Assembly (NCBI GenBank): GCA_050288705.1
Contig: JBNKEI010000181.1
Location: forward strand, 1 to 38,922
Length of the DNA: 38,922 nt
Source: JBNKEI01 sp050288705
GTDB taxonomy: Bacteria > Myxococcota > Myxococcia > Myxococcales > UBA5297
Direction: 5' to 3'
Below the pieces are notes generated by a model. The model was not told the origin of the DNA, searched no databases, and saw only the letters and a list, made by a program, of their open reading frames with translations. The first letter of the stretch is position 1. The number at the start of each line of letters is the position of its first letter. Of the stretch, positions 15,430 through 22,705 are shown piece by piece. The position numbers were made by a program, and so were the translations under genes.

Positions 15430-16796
15430 GGGTTTCCTCTTCGAGTAAGTTGCCGGTCTAATTGCCGAAGTTCGATAGCAACGAGTTCTTTGACTTCCTC
15501 GCTGCGTTGAGCAAGTTCAAGACCAATCCTTTCTACCTCTGAACGATCAGAGCTAACCCCCGAAAGTAGCTGATGCATAGCCTCATGAAAACGCACAAAG
15601 GCCTGCTCGGTTTCAATATCAAATTCGGAATCGATGCCAAAGATAGAACGCAACACCGAGCTGTAGCTCACCCCTGATAGACTACTCTCAATGTTTTGCT
15701 CTTCTGAGGCAATTCCATTTTCCACCTTTAAGGTGATAATTCGAGCATCCTCAGCGGAGGCGACAACGAAGGGGCTATGCGTCGAGGCAATGATCTGCGC
15801 ATTGGGAAATAAGCGCTGGATAATAGGCAGAATTTTTCGCTGCCATGACGGATGAAGATGAATATCAATCTCATCCAAAAGCAGTAGAAACGAGCGCTCA
15901 AGGGTTGGTATACCGTCGACCCACGGGATTTGATCAAGGCGCATCAACAAGTCAGCAATCCAGCTTACGATTGACTTCAAACCATCGGGAAGCACACCAA
16001 AATCTAGAATTCTACCCTTCCATCGAATACGGACATCATTATCTTCATCACTGGTAACGAACGAAAAATTTTGATCCTCAATTATCTGGGCTATCGCCTC
16101 TTCGATTTTGCGAATACTACTAGCAAGCTGTTCTGCACGCTGATGACGGCCAGCAGCCATGGCCTTGAACCGCTTAAACTGCTGGCTTACTATCCAATAG
16201 GTAAATCGCTCGGAGTTTGCAGTACTCACAAAAGAAAGACTTTCCAAAAATGGATTCCACGATGGTTCTTGAATAGATGTAACCCTAACATCGCCAATGG
16301 ACCGTACACCAGCATATGCAAACGCTGCCCAAGAAAATTTTGGTTGGCTATTTCGAGGAAGTTTGACTTGATTATAGTACTGATGAAGAAAATGTGGGCG
16401 ATTTCCAGAATCAATGGAATCAATATAGAGCACTGCATCGGAAGAATGTTTTTTAAGTATAAGCGGCGCCTTGTTAAAGGGATCATCAATAGTTTTATCT
16501 TCTTTTACTTTTAAAGGACAAATCGCTCGACGAGCGTTATCGGAAGCGATTGCTACAATAGCTTCCCTTCCACGAAACCGATGAGTAAGAAGTCTAAGGA
16601 CTTCGTGTTTTCCATCGCCTACAACTGCCGTTCCAATCGCTCCCGCGATTGCATAAAGTACTGTACTCTTACCACTACCATTAGGACCAGTCAGTAAAAA
16701 AACATCGGCACGATCTGTTCTTTTTCCCTTGGGAAAATTAATAAGCGTCTCCTGAAAAGGGCCTACTTCTTTCAAATAAACTTTGTCAATACGCAT
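15426..16796 (-). CDS. ptuA: PtuA-type ATPase of a Septu defence system
   Basis: This 456-residue ABC/SMC-like ATPase of the OLD/AAA_21 type is the sensor-regulator of the Septu pair. Walker A is GPNGSGKST at 37-45. Walker B is LLLLDEIDIHLHPSW, with Asp308-Glu309. The H-loop is STH at 338-340, followed by SPFVVASAEDA. The signature-like region is FGVLPDGLKSIVSWIADLL at about 266-284. A central helical insertion (residues 190-245) replaces the long coiled coil of SMC proteins. The C-terminal 80 residues, rich in charged heptads, probably contact PtuB. The gene starts at an ATG at 16796, 67 bp after the XPB helicase stop and in the same direction. It overlaps the PtuB gene by 4 bp, so co-translation of the complex is expected. 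Confidence 0.85.
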   Translation of the reverse strand: MRIDKVYLKEVGPFQETLINFPKGKRTDRADVFLLTGPNGSGKSTVLYAIAGAIGTAVVGDGKHEVLRLLTHRFRGREAIVAIASDNARRAICPLKVKEDKTIDDPFNKAPLILKKHSSDAVLYIDSIDSGNRPHFLHQYYNQVKLPRNSQPKFSWAAFAYAGVRSIGDVRVTSIQEPSWNPFLESLSFVSTANSERFTYWIVSQQFKRFKAMAAGRHQRAEQLASSIRKIEEAIAQIIEDQNFSFVTSDEDNDVRIRWKGRILDFGVLPDGLKSIVSWIADLLMRLDQIPWVDGIPTLERSFLLLLDEIDIHLHPSWQRKILPIIQRLFPNAQIIASTHSPFVVASAEDARIITLKVENGIASEEQNIESSLSGVSYSSVLRSIFGIDSEFDIETEQAFVRFHEAMHQLLSGVSSDRSEVERIGLELAQRSEEVKELVAIELRQLDRQLTRRGNP

Positions 16797-16863
16797 GTGC
16801 TATATATCGCCTCTTTCTTTTTACAACTTCTTATCAGCCGCTTTTCGACCTCTATCACTAATT

Positions 16864-18633
16864 TTAGCCATCGCCTTCATTGACTATTTTATATTGATAC
16901 CCCTGCTCCACTAAGAATATTTGTCTCTTGCGCGCAAACTCTTGTTCCACCGTATCGTGCGACACCACCGTATAGAATTTCGCTGGTCTGGCCTTGGGAC
17001 GCAAAATTCTTCCTAATCTTTGCGCTTCTTCCTGACGAGATCCGAATGCTCCTGAAATTTGAATAAGCACACTGGCGTCAGGCAGGTTGATAGCAAAGTT
17101 CGCAATTTTGGAAACAATAAGCACGCGGATTTCGCCAGAACGAAATTGATTGAATAACTCTTCTCGCTTAGAATTGGGAGTAGAGCCAGTTATCAGCGGC
17201 AAATTCAAGTCTTTCGCCATGATTTCGAGCTGATCAATATACTGGCCAATTACTAGGGTTGGCTCAAATGGATGTTCGGCAATAAGCTTTTTTACTATGC
17301 GAATTTTCTCTTTATTCTCTGCTGCCAAACGGAATTTGTCTTTACGTAAAGCCAGCGCATAACTAACTTTAAGCTTGTTAGGTACTTCTACCCGCACTTC
17401 TGTGCAGCTAGCTTGAGCAATAAAGCCTTTTTCCTCAAGCGATCGCCAAGGCACTTCAAATCGCTTCGGACCAATAAGCGCAAATACGTCATCCTCACGA
17501 CCGTCTTCTCTTACCAAAGTTGCAGTCAACCCTAAACGTCTGCGCGCTTGTATTTCCGCGGTTGCGCTAAATACCGGAGCGGGAAGCATATGGACTTCGT
17601 CATAGATAATTAATCCCCAACCTGTATCGCGAATTAAATCAATATGGGGAAACCCTTGGTCTGTTGATTGGCGATGAGTGAGCATTTGATAAGTGGCGAT
17701 GGTCACTGGTTTTATCTCTTTGCGACCACCAGTATACTCTCCCACCATTTCTGGTTGGAGAGTGGTTTTATCTAGAAGTTCGTCAATCCACTGATGAACG
17801 GCCACAGTACTGGTAGTAAGCACCAAAGTTCGAGCCCCTACCTTTACTAATGCGGCAAGGCCAACAATAGTTTTTCCGGAACCGCAGGGAAGCACCACCA
17901 CTCCCGCTCCACCGCGCAAACCGCCTCCAACGTGAAAAGCATCGACTGCATCGATTTGGTATTGCCGTAGAGAGAATTGCCGATGAGGGTTTTCTGTACG
18001 CAGAGCCACTGATATTTGCGTACCACTAGCATATCCACAGAGATCCTCAACTGGATAGCCAAGCTTGATCATTGCTTGCTTGATGGCGCCGCGATGACGA
18101 GCTTCAATCTTTAGGCCACCAGAGCACCTGCCTGATAACAATAAGGAAACACTCTCATCTTGCTCCGCTTCCGCCAGTAGATTGGCGTCTTTGCTGGAAA
18201 GTATTAGCTCAGAGACTTTTGATGAAGGCGCCGGAATAAGCTGCACCCGACCAAAGCGATCGAGCTGCTCGCGAACGAAATCTAAAACTTTGTGCGGTAC
18301 GGGATAGCGTGCAACTGCGCTAAGTTCATGAGCAATTTTTTCGAATTCAATACCGACTGCGGCTGCGTTCCAAAGTGAAAGAGGAGTAATGCGGTAAGTG
18401 TGGACATACTCTGGGGTGCGTTCAAGCTGCGCAAAACCGCCCAGAAAATCGCGTATGCGAGCATAATCAGGACTATTTACTTCCAGCAACAGAGTACCAT
18501 CGCTCTGCACTACCAATGGTTTCGAGGCAATCCCGATACCGGTTTTAAAACCATTGGCTGCCGTTTTCATTTTAACAGGAGTTTTGCCATACACTTCTTT
18601 TGCCTGCAATTCTTGATTAATTTGCTCGTTCAA
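16864..18633 (-). CDS. XPB-type SF2 DNA helicase/translocase
   Basis: The 589-residue product resembles the bacterial and archaeal XPB helicases (superfamily 2, 3'-5' polarity). Residues about 35-135 form the N-terminal helicase-associated domain; KPLVVQSDGTLLLEVNSPDY and VHTYRITPLSLWNAAA are its conserved strands. The motor motifs are Walker A PCGSGKT (249-254), DEVH box IIYDEVHML (Asp345-His348) and TAT (370-372). The XPB-specific RED triplet Arg375-Glu376-Asp377 follows, with motif VI QRLGRILRPK at 538-547. The DEVH and RED motifs together separate XPB from RecQ- and RecG-like helicases. It overlaps the upstream helicase-associated gene by 17 bp. The archaeal partner nuclease Bax1 is not present here. 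A role in DNA repair or transcription-linked unwinding is inferred from the family. Confidence 0.93.
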   Translation of the reverse strand: MNEQINQELQAKEVYGKTPVKMKTAANGFKTGIGIASKPLVVQSDGTLLLEVNSPDYARIRDFLGGFAQLERTPEYVHTYRITPLSLWNAAAVGIEFEKIAHELSAVARYPVPHKVLDFVREQLDRFGRVQLIPAPSSKVSELILSSKDANLLAEAEQDESVSLLLSGRCSGGLKIEARHRGAIKQAMIKLGYPVEDLCGYASGTQISVALRTENPHRQFSLRQYQIDAVDAFHVGGGLRGGAGVVVLPCGSGKTIVGLAALVKVGARTLVLTTSTVAVHQWIDELLDKTTLQPEMVGEYTGGRKEIKPVTIATYQMLTHRQSTDQGFPHIDLIRDTGWGLIIYDEVHMLPAPVFSATAEIQARRRLGLTATLVREDGREDDVFALIGPKRFEVPWRSLEEKGFIAQASCTEVRVEVPNKLKVSYALALRKDKFRLAAENKEKIRIVKKLIAEHPFEPTLVIGQYIDQLEIMAKDLNLPLITGSTPNSKREELFNQFRSGEIRVLIVSKIANFAINLPDASVLIQISGAFGSRQEEAQRLGRILRPKARPAKFYTVVSHDTVEQEFARKRQIFLVEQGYQYKIVNEGDG

Positions 18634-20413
18634 TTTTCACCTCGAACAATTCATTGAGCTTATCGAGGGTGGTGCGAAAAGCTTTAAGCTCGGCAGCACG
18701 CACCAAAAGAAGCCTTTCTTCCTTGTTTAATGAGCAAAAACAACCCACCTGTTTCAAAGCTTTGTTTAGTCTGGCGAGAAACGCGATATCATCTGCCCGA
18801 TAACCTATTAAATCCTCCATGGTCAGCTCAACTTTTTTTCGTTTCTGCTTTTGCTCGGTAATTTTTGAAGGCGACTTTTTAATAGGTCTTCCCAAAGAAC
18901 CTGCGCATTCCGCAAAGGCTGATTTCCCATGTTTAATCAAATATGGAACACGCTGTCGTTGTTCGAGAACAGCTATTGTATTAGTTGGATTTCTGGCAAT
19001 TATAAAGTTCTGCATACCGTTATCTAATACGAGTTTACCAAGTTCGGCTTGAATAATATTCGCATTGAGTGCATGGTCAGCAGTATCAGTTAATTCCACT
19101 AGCGCAACATTTTCGTAAACCGTCAATTTCTGAGCGTGGCAACCCCAGGCATCCAGTTCCGATGCTACATTCGTTGGAAGAGGTCGAGATGCCAGTTTTG
19201 CCAGAATTTCCCGAGGGGACGGTTCTTCAGGATGAGAAGCTGTATAGGCAAGTACTTTTTTACGATCCAAATGCATTAAATGCATGGGACCGTCTTCTTT
19301 TAGTCGCTCGCAAAAACCATTGAGCACTTGAAACTCTTTATCTGGCCAGGAAGGAGCTTCTACCATTATATCGAAATTGGGAAGTACGGTTATATTTACC
19401 TGATTAATCGAGGAATCGGCATTTACTACCTGCCGTAAACGCGGGGTAATTCGGAAAGCACCAATGATTTCTAACGGAGGCCCCCATTTTTCGCTATTCT
19501 CTAACGCCATGGCGAGATCAACGAAACCACAGAGAAAAGGTATTTCCGAAAGAAAATATTGAAGGTAGCGGCCCTCGACTCTTTGAAATATATTTGGGCT
19601 TTTTTCACTAAGCTGTCTTGTTTTTTGGCTATAGCTGTCAGTTCTTTCAACTTCGCAAAAGTTTTTGTACCGCTCGTCGAACTCTTCTTCTACTTTTTTT
19701 CCTTGTTTTTTAAGACGCAACTCGTATTCCGTGAAGGGAACACGACATAGAGAAGGATCAATAATTAAGTTGGGCGCAGTGGATTGCAAGTGTTCAATTA
19801 TTGCCGAAGTTGAAAACCATACTCCTTCAGGCAAATCAGCGAGCATTTTTAAAAGATTTCTGCGAATAGAAGAAAGTGGCATTCGCGATGCTGGTCCCAC
19901 TGCACATCCTCTACGATCGAAACAATTTTTCTTAATAACGGATGGGGCATTAAAGAATTCGTTTTCTGTTTTCAAAATAAGCTTATCAAGAATAGCCTGT
20001 TCTTTTTCTAATGGAGTTAAATTCATCCAGACAGAAAACTTCTTCTTGTCAACTTTAATCTCATTATCAGGATAACTAGGCTCGGAACTGGTATAACCAA
20101 CGTATACACCCTCGGTATCAAAACTTACCAGACCTAGCCAATGAGCTATGCGCGAAATTTTGTCTGACCAACGTCCGCAACCATCTTGTTCAACCCTCTC
20201 TCGTTCTTCCGACCACGAAAGAAACTTGGCGAGCTTTAATGCTGCCGTTTTCGGAATGGTGTTGCCACGATAGGCGCGTTTCAAACCTTCACGCTGAACA
20301 AAATCAATAAAAAGATAAATGTCTCGCCGAATATCAACCGTGGTAGAAGGCTTAATAAGGAATTTACTAACTGCGTTTTCAGACAAAGATACCAGTTCGG
20401 GGGTATTCTTCAT
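18617..20413 (-). CDS. Helicase-associated protein with Helicase_C_3 (XPB N-terminal-like) domain
   Basis: The chosen start is ATG at 20413, which overlaps the stop of the upstream gene as ATGA. The open frame extends to 20485, but that would give an unlikely 76-bp overlap. The product is 598 residues. The recognisable domain is in the middle, at about residues 345-480 of the mature frame. There NVTVLPNFDIMVEAPSWPDK is followed by LASRPLPTNVASELDAWGCH and an ALVELTDTADHA strand, the pattern of the XPB N-terminal/Helicase_C_3 fold also seen in mycobacterial proteins encoded beside XPB. The C-terminal 90 residues are rich in lysine and contain TMEDLIGYRADDIAFLARLN. It lacks Walker motifs, so it is not itself a motor. 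It overlaps the XPB gene by 17 bp and is probably its partner. Confidence 0.75.
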   Translation of the reverse strand: MKNTPELVSLSENAVSKFLIKPSTTVDIRRDIYLFIDFVQREGLKRAYRGNTIPKTAALKLAKFLSWSEERERVEQDGCGRWSDKISRIAHWLGLVSFDTEGVYVGYTSSEPSYPDNEIKVDKKKFSVWMNLTPLEKEQAILDKLILKTENEFFNAPSVIKKNCFDRRGCAVGPASRMPLSSIRRNLLKMLADLPEGVWFSTSAIIEHLQSTAPNLIIDPSLCRVPFTEYELRLKKQGKKVEEEFDERYKNFCEVERTDSYSQKTRQLSEKSPNIFQRVEGRYLQYFLSEIPFLCGFVDLAMALENSEKWGPPLEIIGAFRITPRLRQVVNADSSINQVNITVLPNFDIMVEAPSWPDKEFQVLNGFCERLKEDGPMHLMHLDRKKVLAYTASHPEEPSPREILAKLASRPLPTNVASELDAWGCHAQKLTVYENVALVELTDTADHALNANIIQAELGKLVLDNGMQNFIIARNPTNTIAVLEQRQRVPYLIKHGKSAFAECAGSLGRPIKKSPSKITEQKQKRKKVELTMEDLIGYRADDIAFLARLNKALKQVGCFCSLNKEERLLLVRAAELKAFRTTLDKLNELFEVKIERAN

Positions 20414-21837
20414 TGATGCCTCCGGGGAACAAATCCTTCCTTTTTTGCAAGAGCTAGAATAGTTGCTAAAGAATCGGTCAAACATGCTAGATAATCGCCT
20501 TCCAGAACACGCACCACCTCTGGAAAACGTTCAATAAAAAGAGCCCTTAGACCAATATCGGTAACCCTTAATACCGACAATCCTTCATGTACCAAAACTT
20601 TGCCTAGACGCTTCTTAATAAAATTTACCGTATTATTAAAAACTGGCGAGATTTCGGTTAATTTGGCAACAATCTCCGGAGGAATGTTAGAGATAAATCG
20701 TCCCGTGCGTAGGGGGTCAGGAGTTAAAATTAATGCTTTTTCAGTAAGCGAAGCGCGAGAAATTGTTGCCGCCTGCATAACCGACACTATACTGCTGGCT
20801 TGAATATTGACTAATACCCCCTCTTTAATTGCAGAAATCTCTAGCCGGTTTTCCAGTTGATTCTGCTGCTCCTCTGCGAGCCTATAACAAGACTCGCCAG
20901 CTTGCGATTCTGAACGCTCTAGAAGACCGGCAGTCAAGCCGTTATTTAGAAAAGCATGCAGTTGGGCAAAATCAATATTGCAACCTAGTATATTCATTTC
21001 CTCCAACAATGATTTACTAGTACATCCGGTATGCGAAGGCAAATGCGAAAGCAACCAGAAAGCAATTTCGCCCCGTCTCTGCCCGCACAGGCTTTCTAGC
21101 CAAGTGCGCATTACCAAACTACGCACGCTAGCAGGTGTGAGAGAATCAGTTATTGAAGATAACGATAGTATTCCATCGCTAATAGAGAAGTGTTTAGCTA
21201 TGAGGCTTGCAAGATCATTTGGAGAATCGCTTTCATTTTTACCAGGTTTTTTATCCGCTCCATTTCTTACGAAATGCTGCATTGCAGTCGATAAAACATT
21301 GTCTAACGAGCTGGACAATTGCAAGCCATCACCCGAAACGAATGACTTGGTCTCCATTGGGAAGGGAGGAATAAAAGGAATAAAAACCGAGGGAACAATC
21401 AGGTGATAACGCGCATAGCGACTCTTTTCATAAGGGGGAGGCTGTCCATCAAGCGCCAGGGCTAGCCCTTTGGAAAGAAGCCCCGAAGTCACTTTTCGCC
21501 ATAATGAACGCCAGTCGCAGTCCCAATCATTTTTTTTATCTGGTTCAATAAGCCGACGAAACGCCGCCACCGCAACAGGCTCATCCCTAGACATAGCAAC
21601 CAGATGCAATACCTTAAGCCAAAGCGGCTCTAGCGAGGCCATGGCTTCGGCAACGCCTATTGGCTCTAGGAAACGACATGCTGCCTTTATGGCTAGCTCG
21701 TTCTTGGAAGCAGAGGAAGCTGAAGAACCAGTTACCGGAAAGCCTCGGGCAAGGCAAAGTTGCTTGAGTTCGGAAAAAGTTAAAATTTCCGTACAAAGAC
21801 TGGTTGCCAGTGAAGAGTAATTAATAGAGTATATCAT
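20410..21837 (-). CDS. Unidentified helicase-operon protein
   Basis: This 475-residue protein is the first gene of the XPB operon. No well-known catalytic motif was recognised. The N-terminal 90 residues look like a helical SAP-like or DNA-binding segment (LKQLCLARGFPVTGSSASSA, then a leucine-rich helix). The C-terminal third, with SIVSVMQAATISRASL and EKALILTPDPLRTGRFISN, then PEIVAKLTEI and LSVLRVTDIGLRALF, has the alternating strand-helix look of Helicase_C_3-type winged-helix proteins. I cannot confirm that. In other bacteria one longer helicase-associated protein accompanies XPB, so this gene and the next could together represent a split version. The stop overlaps the next gene by 4 bp. 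The start is ATG at 21837. Confidence 0.6.
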   Translation of the reverse strand: MIYSINYSSLATSLCTEILTFSELKQLCLARGFPVTGSSASSASKNELAIKAACRFLEPIGVAEAMASLEPLWLKVLHLVAMSRDEPVAVAAFRRLIEPDKKNDWDCDWRSLWRKVTSGLLSKGLALALDGQPPPYEKSRYARYHLIVPSVFIPFIPPFPMETKSFVSGDGLQLSSSLDNVLSTAMQHFVRNGADKKPGKNESDSPNDLASLIAKHFSISDGILSLSSITDSLTPASVRSLVMRTWLESLCGQRRGEIAFWLLSHLPSHTGCTSKSLLEEMNILGCNIDFAQLHAFLNNGLTAGLLERSESQAGESCYRLAEEQQNQLENRLEISAIKEGVLVNIQASSIVSVMQAATISRASLTEKALILTPDPLRTGRFISNIPPEIVAKLTEISPVFNNTVNFIKKRLGKVLVHEGLSVLRVTDIGLRALFIERFPEVVRVLEGDYLACLTDSLATILALAKKEGFVPRRHQ

Positions 21838-21912
21838 GACTTGTGAATACTACTTCAACATTTAATTGGAAAGTAAAAAGGTTAGAACCATATAACCAAA
21901 TAAAGAAATTAG

Positions 21913-22689
21913 CTAAAGAACTGCATGCAATCCTAGCGTTAGAAACCAGTCAAACACCGATACGCAAGCAGCGCTAGCAACTACCGCCCGCGCCGCAGCG
22001 CTTCCCGTAGCCCGCGCGCCCCCCTGGGCTACCAAACCACAACGAGTAGAAATAAGGGCAATTACGCCTCCATAAGCAAACATTTTTATCTGCGATGCGA
22101 TCAGGTCTCGCCAAGTTAATAGTTCAGCAAAACTACGAAAAAAAACTCCCATTTCCACATCAATTACTATTTGACCAAAAACCGCGGCGCTAATTACTGA
22201 TAAACCAATGCAAAAAGTTCCCAACAGCCCAATTCCAATTCCGCTGGCCAGCCACCGAGGAGCAACCAACAAACCGTAAGGGTCTACTCCTAACCCGCGG
22301 AGTCCCTCTATTTGTCCACCCAGTTTCATAGAAGCTAGCTCCGCGGCGTTGCGCGCCCCCACCCGCCCAGTCATTGCCAAGGCAATGACCAAGGGACCAA
22401 ATTCGCGCAGCAAAGAATATCCTGCTGCCCAACCCAAAACTGAGCGCGCCCCAAATTTTTGTACTTGGACATTGGCCAAAAATACCAATATTCCTCCGGT
22501 AAATATAGAAAGTATTATTCCTAACCCAATGGAGTCGTAACCATAGCGCACCAGCGATCGGATAGTTTCTTGGTAATCAAGACGAGGAATCGCACGCAAA
22601 GTATTTAATAACACCAAAGCCACCCCTCCTACCTCTTCGATTGCTTTGGTGGAAATTTGTAAAACTGCTTTCAAAATAGTTATTACCAT
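21913..22689 (-). CDS. MlaE/YrbE-family ABC transporter permease
   Basis: The start is taken at the ATG at 22689, giving a 258-residue MlaE-like protein. The open frame runs on to 22833 but would overlap recG by 128 bp. It is an integral inner-membrane permease with about five membrane segments. The family signatures are GILVFLANVQVQKFGA in the first transmembrane stretch, and GPLVIALAMTGRVGARNAAE with ELASMKLGGQIEGLRGLGVD, where the ATPase-coupling E-x-x-x-M-x-x-x-x-Q/E-I/L-x-A/G-L-x-x-x-G-x-x-P loop lies. Known relatives move phospholipids between inner and outer membranes with an MlaF ATPase and an MlaD MCE protein. Neither partner is next to it here. It follows recG by 16 bp, so it is probably co-transcribed with it. 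Confidence 0.88.
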   Translation of the reverse strand: MVITILKAVLQISTKAIEEVGGVALVLLNTLRAIPRLDYQETIRSLVRYGYDSIGLGIILSIFTGGILVFLANVQVQKFGARSVLGWAAGYSLLREFGPLVIALAMTGRVGARNAAELASMKLGGQIEGLRGLGVDPYGLLVAPRWLASGIGIGLLGTFCIGLSVISAAVFGQIVIDVEMGVFFRSFAELLTWRDLIASQIKMFAYGGVIALISTRCGLVAQGGARATGSAAARAVVASAACVSVFDWFLTLGLHAVL

Positions 22690-22705
22690 CAGTTGTTTTC
22701 TAAAT

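Noticed and set aside
14812..16796. Retron-associated Septu
   Set aside because: No reverse transcriptase or retron RNA was seen near the pair.
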